The position numbers and the translations under genes are program-made. 22,400 nt of DNA from Clostridiales bacterium (GTDB lineage Bacteria > Bacillota > Clostridia > WRLR01), in assembly GCA_031263625.1 (NCBI GenBank), contig JAISFK010000210.1:1-22400 (forward strand). Direction: 5' to 3'. The notes beneath the pieces were generated by a model, which was not told the origin of the DNA, did no database searches, and saw only the letters and a program-made list of their open reading frames with translations. The first letter of the stretch is position 1; every line of letters starts with the position of its first letter. This document shows positions 13,502 through 20,573 of the stretch, one piece after another.

Positions 13502-14626
13502 TCAATGCGCCAGAATCCGCGCCGGGTTTTCGACCGTGATCCTGCGTATGGCACTCTCCGGCACGCCCGCCACGTCGCGCAGGGTCGTCAGCCCATAGCC
13601 CATGAGCCGCAGATAGCCCAGGGCGCCCCCGCGCCGCAGCATCGTCCTGCCGCAGCAGTCGTTGCCGAGCACCAGCTGGCCGCTGTAGCCCGCCTCGATG
13701 ATCTTGCATATGCCGGACGTCTTCCACAGATCGCCCAGATTGTACCGCCCCATCATCTCGAAGCCGAGCGGGTTCTCAAACTCGATGGAGCAGTTCGCCC
13801 CCTCGTCCATGATCCGCAGGGCGAGCTCGGTCGTCACTTTCACGAGGCCGGGGTTGTCGATCAGGTCGCGGAACAGCCCCGGCCGCGACACCACGGGCGT
13901 GTGCGCGAACACGACGCGGCCGAGGTCCACGCCCTCCTCCCGCAGGATCCTGATCACCTGAATCTGGTCGGCGCCCGGCTTCAGGCAAGGGTGAATGGTC
14001 AGCGGCAGCCCCGTCTCGCCGCAGAGCTGCGCGGCCGCGCGCAGGGCGTTTTCCTCCATCTCGTTCAGATCCTCGAGCGCGATCTTCAGGCTGCCCGGCC
14101 TGATGTCCGTGCCTTGGACGCCATGCCTGATCTCGCCCTCCATATGGCGCTTGTACTCGCGGACGCCGAGCCCGCGAAATTCCTCCGGCCACGAATCCCA
14201 CGTGTAGAAGCCCGTGGACACGACTATATGAACCCCCGTGCGCCTTGAAATATTGCGCATGGGCGCCGTCGCGAGCTGTATGCCCGGCACGCTGACCTCG
14301 ACGATGGCGCCGCCGCCGGCGTCCTTGAAGTCCTGCACCTCCCCCGCCATGACGTCCTCGTCGTCCTGCACGAGCGCGTCCCAGGCCATGATGGAGTTGT
14401 TCAGCAAAAGCCCGACGTTCTCAAGGCTGACCTTGTCGTCCGCGTCTATGGGCAGGCCGTGCCCGGCCGGGATCATCTCGCGCATGCGCCTCGCGAGCAC
14501 GGCCCCCTGAAACATGACGTGCTCGTGCATGCTCGTGAAGCCCAGCTCCTCCGGGGCGATCGGCCCCAGCGCCGTCATTACTGTCTTGCCCGCCCTGCCG
14601 GTTTCGTTTTGCATGATTGCGACCAT
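13502..14626 (-). CDS. phosphotriesterase-family metal-dependent hydrolase (intact ligands)
   Basis: A TIM-barrel amidohydrolase of the phosphotriesterase family, whose members hydrolyse lactones, esters or phosphoesters at a two-metal centre. All expected ligands are visible: His 34 and His 36 (SMHEHVM), the carbamylated Lys 181 (SLKIALED), His 212 (TIHPC), His 242 (FAHTPV) and Asp 323 (LGNDCCGR). No signal peptide is present, so it acts in the cytoplasm. The start is ambiguous. ATG 14626 lies only one base after GAAAGGG, while ATG 14614 lies 13 bases after it; the conserved region starts near residue 15 in either case. It lies downstream of an importer and of its own paralogue, which suggests hydrolysis of an imported compound. 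The substrate cannot be told from the sequence. Confidence 0.87.
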   Translation of the reverse strand: MVAIMQNETGRAGKTVMTALGPIAPEELGFTSMHEHVMFQGAVLARRMREMIPAGHGLPIDADDKVSLENVGLLLNNSIMAWDALVQDDEDVMAGEVQDFKDAGGGAIVEVSVPGIQLATAPMRNISRRTGVHIVVSTGFYTWDSWPEEFRGLGVREYKRHMEGEIRHGVQGTDIRPGSLKIALEDLNEMEENALRAAAQLCGETGLPLTIHPCLKPGADQIQVIRILREEGVDLGRVVFAHTPVVSRPGLFRDLIDNPGLVKVTTELALRIMDEGANCSIEFENPLGFEMMGRYNLGDLWKTSGICKIIEAGYSGQLVLGNDCCGRTMLRRGGALGYLRLMGYGLTTLRDVAGVPESAIRRITVENPARILAH

Positions 14627-14639
14627 ACCCTTTCAGTTT

Positions 14640-14763
14640 TTGAAGCAAAGCGCGGCGCTCGCGCGCCAGGTTGCAGCGGGCGCCGATGCAGGCGCGAGCG
14701 CTGGCAAGCGGCAACAGGCAGCGGCAGGCGCCAGATGGCAACAGGCGCCGGCGGCTGCCGCCG
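14640..14763. repeat. low-complexity repeat spacer between the two paralogues
   Basis: The gap between the two phosphotriesterase-family genes is filled with imperfect copies of words such as GGCAACAGGC, GGCAGGCGCC and GCGAGCGCTGGCAAGC. It holds no gene and no obvious terminator. Confidence 0.6.
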
Positions 14764-16035
14764 TCATCGCGCCGACAGCAGCGTCGCCGGGTTGCGCCGC
14801 ATGATCAGCCTCAGCGCGTAGTCCGACACGCCCGCCGCGTCGCGCAGGACCGGAATGCCCCTGTAGAACAGCCGGCAAAAGCCCTCGCCGCCCGACTGGT
14901 GCAGCGCGATCTTGCCGGCGCAGCCCGTCCCGACGACGATCTGCGCCGCGTAGCCCTCCCGAATCAGCGCGACCAGGGCGCTGATCGGGGCCCAGTCCCC
15001 GGCGTTGTACACGTCCGCCAGCTCAAGCCCCATCATGTTGGAGAACTCGTATGATATCGAGCAGCCGCGCGCGAGGATGGCCTTGGCGCTCTCCGTGTCC
15101 GGCCTGTAGAGCGTCGGATCGCGGAGCGCGTCCGCGAAGCCCGGCGTGGTCGTCAGCGGGACGTTCGCGAATATCACCCGCGCGAGGTCCGCGCCCTCCT
15201 CCGCGAGGATTTTCATCGCCCGCCCCGCGCAGCCCGCCCCGCGCCACAGCTTCACTGTCATCGACAGCCCGCTCTCCCCGCAGGCCCTGGCCGCGGCGCG
15301 CAGGGCGCATTCCTCCGCCGGGCCGAAATCCAGCAGGCCGGCGTAGACATGCCCCGCCCTGACGCCGGTGCCGTCTATGCCCTCGCCTATCTCCCTGCGG
15401 ATGTGCGCAAGATAGGCGCCGACGCCCGCGCTCCCGGCGCTCGCCTCGGAAAACTCCGCGGGCCGCGCGTCGGCGGCCTCGAAGCCGGACGACGCCACTA
15501 TGCGGACGCCCGTCGCCTCCGATATGCGCCTGAGCGCCGCCGCGCCTAGCCTCGTGCCGCAGACGCTCAGATCGAGTATCGCGCCGCCGCCCAGCCGGCC
15601 GAACAGCATGGCCTCCTTTTGCATGGCGGCCTCGTCGTCCTGCCTGAGCGCGTCCCATGCGAGCACGCAGTTTTTCTGGAGGATGCCGACGTTTTCGAGG
15701 CAGAGCTTGTCGCCCTCCGATATGGGCAGGCTGTGCGGCCGCAGCCGGCCCAGCAGCCGCTCGCGCAAAAAGCCGCCGTCGTACATGACATGCTCGCTCA
15801 TGGACGCCAGCCCTATCTCGCCCGGCGCGACCGGGCCGCAGACCGTCATGGCGGCCCGGCCGTCCGATGGCTGGCCCCCTGCGGCGCCCCGATTCTCCGC
15901 GGCCTGGCTCACTGCAGCCGGATTCCCTGCGGCCAGCTTCTTCGCGACCTGGCCCTCTGCAACGGCCCGCTTCTCTGCGGCTGGCTTCTCTGCGGCGCCC
16001 CGCCCGGCGGGCGCCCCCGCTCGCAACTTGTCCAT
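14764..16035 (-). CDS. phosphotriesterase-family paralogue lacking metal ligands (pseudoenzyme)
   Basis: A 423-residue paralogue of the next gene, alignable along its length. Shared blocks include VAPGEIGLASM-EHVMY, LCLENVGILQKN, AWDAL-QDDE, ECALRAAARACGESGLSMT and YNAGDW. Compared with the intact protein, five of six metal ligands are replaced (numbering from ATG 16035): Ser 80 for the first His, Tyr 231 for the bridging Lys, Lys 262 for His, Asn 291 for His, and Gly 371 for Asp; only His 82 remains. It can hardly bind the usual metal pair. The frame is open, so it is not an ordinary decaying pseudogene. The N-terminal 62 residues are Ala-rich repeats (AAEKPAAEKRAVAEG...). ATG 16035 is preferred to an upstream ATG at 16131 that would overlap the ATPase gene, although its ribosome binding site is weak. 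Confidence 0.85.
   Translation of the reverse strand: MDKLRAGAPAGRGAAEKPAAEKRAVAEGQVAKKLAAGNPAAVSQAAENRGAAGGQPSDGRAAMTVCGPVAPGEIGLASMSEHVMYDGGFLRERLLGRLRPHSLPISEGDKLCLENVGILQKNCVLAWDALRQDDEAAMQKEAMLFGRLGGGAILDLSVCGTRLGAAALRRISEATGVRIVASSGFEAADARPAEFSEASAGSAGVGAYLAHIRREIGEGIDGTGVRAGHVYAGLLDFGPAEECALRAAARACGESGLSMTVKLWRGAGCAGRAMKILAEEGADLARVIFANVPLTTTPGFADALRDPTLYRPDTESAKAILARGCSISYEFSNMMGLELADVYNAGDWAPISALVALIREGYAAQIVVGTGCAGKIALHQSGGEGFCRLFYRGIPVLRDAAGVSDYALRLIMRRNPATLLSAR
15850..16021 (-). repeat. Ala-rich coding repeats at the N-terminus of the paralogue
   Basis: Imperfect units of about 24 bases (GCGGCTGGCTTCTCTGCGGC-type on the + strand) encode the Ala/Glu/Lys-rich leader before the first conserved block. 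The intact paralogue has no such leader. Confidence 0.7.
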
Positions 16036-16109
16036 GGTTTTAGCACCGTCCGTTCCCGTTTTATTTTGCGCCCGGCCCTCGCGCGGGCTGGCCGGCCTCG
16101 CCCGCCGCG

Positions 16110-17348
16110 TCAGGCCGGCGCGAAGTGGCACATCACGCTGTGCCCGCCGCCGCAGTCCCGCCTAGGCGGCACGAGCTCGCGGCAGACGGCCTCGGCCCTC
16201 CGGCAGCGCGGGTGGAACGGGCAGCCCTCCGGCAGCGACGTCGGATCCGGTATGCTGCCGTCAATGGCGCTGAGCCGCGCGGCCTCGGTCCGCATGGTGG
16301 GTATGCAGGCCAGCAGCCCGGCGGTGTAGGGGTGGAGCGGGTTCCTGAACAGCTCCCCCGTTTCGGCGTACTCGACGACGCAGCCCGCGTAAAACACGGC
16401 CACGGCCTGCGCGATCTCGGCGATCACGCCGAGGTCGTGCGTGATCATCACGATGCCCATGCCGGCGCGCTCCTTCGTGCGCTTCAGCAAATCCAGTATC
16501 TGCGCCTGTATCGTGACGTCCAGCGCCGTGGTCGGCTCGTCGGCGATCAGCAGGCGCGGGCTGCAGGCCAGCGCCATGGCGATCATGACGCGCTGGCGCA
16601 GGCCGCCGGAAAGCTGGTGCGGGTAGCTCCACAGCCGGCGCTCGGCGTCCGGGATCTCCACGAGCCGGAAGTACTCGAGCGTCTTCGCCTCGGCCTCGGC
16701 GGGCGTCAGGCGCTCGTGCAGGACGAGCGTCTCCATGACCTGCGGCCCTATCTTCATCACGGGGTTCAGGCTCGTCATGGGCTCCTGGAAGATCATCGTG
16801 ATGTCCTTCCCGCGTATGCGCTGCATGGCCCGCGCGCCCAGCTTCAGGATGTCCGCGCCGTCGAACATGATCTCGCCCTCGACGATGGCCGGCGGCGACT
16901 TGAGCAGGCGCATGACGCTGGAGAACGTGACGCTCTTGCCGCAGCCGCTCTCCCCTACCACGCCAAGCGCCTCCCCCGCTTTCAGCGACAGGCAGACCCC
17001 GTTCACGGCGCGCACGAACCCGCCGCCGCCCCTAGCCTCGCCGCCTTTGGCGCCGCCCTTGCCGCGCGCCCCGCCGCTCGCCGCGAAGCGCACGCGCAGA
17101 TCCCGTATGTCCAGCAGCGGCGCCTCGCCGCCCCCGGCCCCATCCGCAGCGCCAGCGCCAGCGGCAACGCCAGCAACACCAGCGGCAACGCCAGTAGCGC
17201 CATCAGCCGCGCGCCCGGCGCCGCGCCCCAAGCCGCCGATTTCCCGCGCGCCCTTCGCGCCGCGAGCCTCGCCGCCCCCGCTGCCGGCGCTACCGCCCCC
17301 GGCATCCCTGGCGCCTTCGCCCGCCCGCCGCAAATCCCGTTCGCCCAA
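16110..17348 (-). CDS. oligopeptide/dipeptide-type ABC importer ATPase (DppD/OppD-like), TTG start
   Basis: An ATPase of 412 residues powering the importer encoded around it. Motifs: Walker A GESGCGKS (132-139), Q-loop FQEPMTSLNP, signature LSGGLRQR (246-253), Walker B LLIADE (266-271), His 304 in MITHD, and the C-terminal oligopeptide-transporter extension with four spaced cysteines (GCPFHPRC...C...C). The TTG at 17348 is chosen as start because GGAGGG (17355-17360) lies six bases upstream and no ATG fits; the open frame runs back over the permease gene but there is no reason to use it. The first 75 residues are a Gly/Ala-rich low-complexity leader, and another Gly-rich insert (91-110) lies between the first two strands of the nucleotide-binding domain. 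The gene follows the DppC-like permease by 50 bases. Confidence 0.9.
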   Translation of the reverse strand: MGERDLRRAGEGARDAGGGSAGSGGGEARGAKGAREIGGLGRGAGRAADGATGVAAGVAGVAAGAGAADGAGGGEAPLLDIRDLRVRFAASGGARGKGGAKGGEARGGGGFVRAVNGVCLSLKAGEALGVVGESGCGKSVTFSSVMRLLKSPPAIVEGEIMFDGADILKLGARAMQRIRGKDITMIFQEPMTSLNPVMKIGPQVMETLVLHERLTPAEAEAKTLEYFRLVEIPDAERRLWSYPHQLSGGLRQRVMIAMALACSPRLLIADEPTTALDVTIQAQILDLLKRTKERAGMGIVMITHDLGVIAEIAQAVAVFYAGCVVEYAETGELFRNPLHPYTAGLLACIPTMRTEAARLSAIDGSIPDPTSLPEGCPFHPRCRRAEAVCRELVPPRRDCGGGHSVMCHFAPA

Positions 17349-17354
17349 ATGCCG

Positions 17355-17360
17355 CCCTCC
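17355..17360 (-). promoter_or_regulatory. ribosome binding site deciding the TTG start of the DppD-like ATPase
   Basis: GGAGGG on the minus strand, six bases before TTG 17348, lies 39 bases past the stop of the permease gene. It is the only good translation-start signal in the gap. Confidence 0.75.
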
Positions 17361-17398
17361 GCTCGCGCCCCGGCCATCGTTCCGGCGGGGCGATATTT

Positions 17399-18226
17399 TC
17401 AGCCGCCCGCGCCTTTCAGCTTCGGGTCCAGAAAGTCCCGCAGGCCGTCGCCCAGCAGGTTGAATCCGAGCACCGTCAGCGCGATGAACCCGCCGGAAAA
17501 CGCCGTCGTCCACGGCGCCGCGAATATGTGCGCCTTGCCCTCGTTGACGATCAGCCCCCACGAGGGCGTCGGCTGCGGTATGCCCAGCCCCAGGAAGCCC
17601 AAGGACGCCTCCGCGAGGATTGAGCCGCCCATGCCGACCGACAGCACGACGAAGATCTGCGGCAGCACGTTCGGCAGCACGTGCCACGCCATCGTGCGGA
17701 GCCGCCCGGAGCCGATGGAGCGCGAGGCCGTCACATACGTCCGGCCGCCCACGTTGAGCGTGGCGCCGCGCGCGACCCTGTAAAATATGGGTATCAGCGG
17801 GATCCCGATCGAAAAGCACATGTTCCGGACGGACGCCCCCAGCACGACCCCAATTATCAGCGACAGCAGTATCGCGGGGAACGCCATCATGACGTCTATG
17901 ATCCGGCCCAGCGCGAAATCCAGCCGCCCCCGCATGTAGCCGGACGCGACGCCCAGCAGGCTGCCGCACGAGATGGCGATGGCCACCGCCACGAGCGACA
18001 CCGTGAGCGAAACCCTCGCGCCATACGCGATCCGGCACCACACGTCGCGCCCGTAGGGGTCCGTGCCCATTATGTGCTGCGCGCTCGGCGGCTGGTTCTT
18101 CACGGCGAAGTCCAGCTCGCCGAAGCCATACGGCGTCAGCAGCGGCGCGAACGCGGCCATGGCGATCATCAGCGCTATGATCGCCCCTCCCGCCGCTATA
18201 TGCTTGTTTCGCAGCACAGCGCCCAT
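17399..18226 (-). CDS. DppC/OppC-like ABC importer permease
   Basis: A 275-residue inner-membrane permease with about six helices. It begins with the DppC/OppC-type N-terminal helix (IAAGGAIIALMIAMAAFAPLL) and has the family motif MGTDPYGRDVWCRIAYGARVSL. The cytoplasmic coupling loop reads YVTASRSIGSGRLRTMAWHVLPN, close to the EAA consensus, followed by SILAEASLGFLGLG and PTPSWG. GGAGG lies ten bases before the ATG at 18226. It pairs with the DppB-like permease, but in this operon an ATPase gene and a hairpin-rich gap separate them. Usual gene orders keep B and C adjacent. Confidence 0.93.
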   Translation of the reverse strand: MGAVLRNKHIAAGGAIIALMIAMAAFAPLLTPYGFGELDFAVKNQPPSAQHIMGTDPYGRDVWCRIAYGARVSLTVSLVAVAIAISCGSLLGVASGYMRGRLDFALGRIIDVMMAFPAILLSLIIGVVLGASVRNMCFSIGIPLIPIFYRVARGATLNVGGRTYVTASRSIGSGRLRTMAWHVLPNVLPQIFVVLSVGMGGSILAEASLGFLGLGIPQPTPSWGLIVNEGKAHIFAAPWTTAFSGGFIALTVLGFNLLGDGLRDFLDPKLKGAGG

Positions 18227-18288
18227 CGCGCGCGCACCTCCCTTTATATGGCAATCAAACGCCTATCATACGGCGGTTAAACGCCTAT

Positions 18289-18324
18289 CCGGCGCCAATC
18301 AGGCGCCGGCCGATCAGACGGCCG
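18289..18324. repeat. two GC-rich intercistronic hairpins between ATPase and permease genes
   Basis: CCGGCGCC (18289-18296) and GGCGCCGG (18302-18309) form a perfect eight-base stem with a five-base loop. CGGCCG at 18307-18312 and 18319-18324 forms a second stem with a six-base loop. The rest of the gap (18227-18346) is made of GCCAATCAGACGGC-like repeats. No T run follows, so termination is unlikely; a role in mRNA processing or stability is possible. Confidence 0.7.
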
Positions 18325-18346
18325 CCATACGCCAATCAGACGGCAA

Positions 18347-19516
18347 CTATACGGCAAACTGCTCCGCCAGGCGGGGCAGGCCGTGCTCCCCCGCAAAGTG
18401 GCAGGCGACGCAGTGGCCGCCCCCCATGTCGCGCAAAGGCGGCTCCTCGCGCTCGCACACGCCCTCCCGGAACCGGCAGCGCGGGTGGAACACGCAGCCC
18501 GCCGGCGGGCTGAAAAGGCTCGGGACGCCGCCCGTTATCGCCGCGCGCCTCTCCGCGCCCCGCGAGTCGCCGGGGACGGGGCTCGGCATGGCCGACAGCA
18601 GCATGAGCGTGTACGGGTGCAGCACGTTCCCGAACAGCTCGGCCTTGGCCGCAAGCTCCACTATGCGCCCGAAATACATGACGCCTATGCGGTCAGACAT
18701 GAACTTGACCACGGCCAGGTTGTGGGATATGAACATGTACGTCAGCCCGAACTCGTCCTTCAGATCGAGCAGCAGGTTCAGTATCTGCGCCTGGATGGAA
18801 ACGTCCAGCGCGGACACGGCCTCGTCGCAGACGACGAGCCTGGGCGAGAGCGCTATGGCCCGCGCGATGCACAGCCGCTGCCTCTGCCCGCCTGAGAGCT
18901 GGTGCGGGTAGCGGCCCATGAGGTGCGCGGGCAGGCCCACGTCCGCGAACAGCTTTTCCACCCGCTCGCGCCGCGAGCGCTTCGTGCCGCCCCGGCCGTG
19001 CACGCGCAGCGGCTCCGCCACGACTTCCTCGAGCGTGAGGCGGGGGTTCATGGAGTCGTATGGGTCCTGAAACACGACCTGCATGTCCCTGCGGATCTCG
19101 CGCAGCTCGCGGAAGCCCATTTTGAGCATGTCCCTGCCCTCGTAGCTCAGGGCGCCGGACGTCGGCTCGATCAGGCGCAGGGCGAGCATCGCGAGCGTGC
19201 TCTTGCCGCAGCCGCTCTCTCCGACAAGCCCGAACGTCTCGCCGCGCGCGACCTCGAAGCTCACCTCGTTGACGGCGGTCAGCCTCGCCGAGCCGAACCC
19301 GCGCCTGCTGCTCGCCGCGTATGTCTTCGTCAGGCGCTCGGCGCGCAGGAGCGCAGTCGCGCCCGCCCCGGCCCCAGCACCCGCTCCGGCCTTAGCGCTT
19401 GCGCCTGTTGCGGCCCCGGCACTGGCGCCCGCTGAGGCCCCGGCGCCAGCCAGTGCGCCCGCTCCGGCCTTAGCACTTGCGCCTGCTGCAACTCCAGCTC
19501 CCGCCTGGCTGGCCAT
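18347..19516 (-). CDS. oligopeptide/dipeptide-type ABC importer ATPase (DppF/OppF-like)
   Basis: The second ATPase of the importer. Motifs in order: ALLRAERLTKTY at the domain start, Walker A GESGCGKST, FQDPYDSMNPRLTL, signature LSGGQRQR, Walker B LVVCDEAVSALD, ISHNLAVVK, and the C-terminal extension with cysteines (GCVFHPRC...C...C..C). The start is uncertain. ATG 19516 is the first ATG after the DppB-like stop and has GGGCGG seven bases upstream; ATGs at 19675 and 19684 are in frame but overlap the permease gene by about 50 bases without a good binding site. The first 63 residues are an Ala/Gly repeat leader (ASAKAGAGA-type units) that ordinary DppF proteins lack, with a near-identical 78-base period at 19381 and 19459. 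Confidence 0.9.
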   Translation of the reverse strand: MASQAGAGVAAGASAKAGAGALAGAGASAGASAGAATGASAKAGAGAGAGAGATALLRAERLTKTYAASSRRGFGSARLTAVNEVSFEVARGETFGLVGESGCGKSTLAMLALRLIEPTSGALSYEGRDMLKMGFRELREIRRDMQVVFQDPYDSMNPRLTLEEVVAEPLRVHGRGGTKRSRRERVEKLFADVGLPAHLMGRYPHQLSGGQRQRLCIARAIALSPRLVVCDEAVSALDVSIQAQILNLLLDLKDEFGLTYMFISHNLAVVKFMSDRIGVMYFGRIVELAAKAELFGNVLHPYTLMLLSAMPSPVPGDSRGAERRAAITGGVPSLFSPPAGCVFHPRCRFREGVCEREEPPLRDMGGGHCVACHFAGEHGLPRLAEQFAV

Positions 19517-19628
19517 TCGGGCGCCGCCCGTCCCGGCGGCACTGGCGCAACCGCCTGCCGCGCCGCCCGCACGAGCCACAGCTCCCGCCCCGGCCCCCGC
19601 CGCTATATTCGCATCTGGCGCGCCCGCG

Positions 19629-20573
19629 CTAACCGGCGTCCCCGGCGACGCGGATGCGCGGGTCCACAAAGCCATACGCCACATCCGTCATAATATTTAC
19701 CAAAATCATCAGCGACGCTATCACAATCGTCGTCCCCTGCACGAGCGGGTAGTCCCTCGCGTTGATGGCGTCGATCAGCAGCTTGCCTATCCCGTTCCTC
19801 GTGAACACCGACTCGAGCACGATGGCGCCGCCAAACGCCGTCGCGAGGTTGTAGCCCGCTATCGTGACTATCGGTATCAGCGCGTTGCCCAGCGCGTGCC
19901 TGTACAGTATCGCGCGCTCGCCCAGCCCCTTCGCCCTGGCCGTCCTGATAAAGTCCTCGTCGAATATTTCGAGCATCGCCGAGCGCGTCGTGCGCATCAT
20001 CATCGACGTCTCGCCGAGCACCATCGTCAGCAGCGGCCCGAGCAGCGACTTCCAGTGCGGCACCCCGGCGACGTTGCCGATGACGGGTATGACGCCCAGG
20101 CCCCTGGCGAATATCATGAGCACCCATATGCCCACAAAAAACGTCGGCATCGACATGCCCAGCGTGGACAGCGAGATCAGCGCGACGTCGAGCCACTTGC
20201 CCCGGCGCGTGGCCGCGGCGATCCCCAGCGCGACGGCTATCGACAGCCCGATCGCTATGCCCAGCAGCGACAGCTCTGCGGTGTACGGCAGGCGCGACGC
20301 GACCGCCCGCGCCACCGGCTCCCTGAGCGATATCGAGTCGCCGAGATCGCCCGAAACGAAGCCTTTCAGCGCCAGCCCGAACTGCACGGGCAGCGGCTCG
20401 TTGAGCCCGAATTTTTCCCTGTACACGGCGATCTGCGCGTCCGTGGCGTCCGCGCCCAGCATGGACAGGGCGGGATCGCCGGGTATGAGCCGGATCACGA
20501 AGAACACGGCGACGAACACCCCGACGATAGTCACAGCCGACATGAGCAGGCGCTGGGCGATGTACTTGATCAT
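19629..20573 (-). CDS. DppB/OppB-like ABC importer permease
   Basis: A 314-residue inner-membrane permease. It starts MIKYIAQRLLMSAVTIVGVF, the typical DppB N-terminal helix, and continues with IRLIPGDPALSMLG and FGLNEPLPVQFGLALKGFVSGDLGDS. Further helices follow, with the coupling loop DFIRTARAKGLGERAILYRHALGNALIPI near the C-terminus and FTRNGIGKLLIDAINARDYPLVQG after it. The ATG overlaps the stop of the binding-protein gene as ATGA, so translation is coupled. No insert is seen, which fits the trend that repeats in this window avoid transmembrane cores. Confidence 0.94.
   Translation of the reverse strand: MIKYIAQRLLMSAVTIVGVFVAVFFVIRLIPGDPALSMLGADATDAQIAVYREKFGLNEPLPVQFGLALKGFVSGDLGDSISLREPVARAVASRLPYTAELSLLGIAIGLSIAVALGIAAATRRGKWLDVALISLSTLGMSMPTFFVGIWVLMIFARGLGVIPVIGNVAGVPHWKSLLGPLLTMVLGETSMMMRTTRSAMLEIFDEDFIRTARAKGLGERAILYRHALGNALIPIVTIAGYNLATAFGGAIVLESVFTRNGIGKLLIDAINARDYPLVQGTTIVIASLMILVNIMTDVAYGFVDPRIRVAGDAG

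Noticed and set aside
14764..16035. Ordinary pseudogene reading of the ligand-less paralogue
   Set aside because: The frame is uninterrupted over more than 400 codons and non-catalytic conserved blocks are well preserved, which fits a maintained protein better than random decay.
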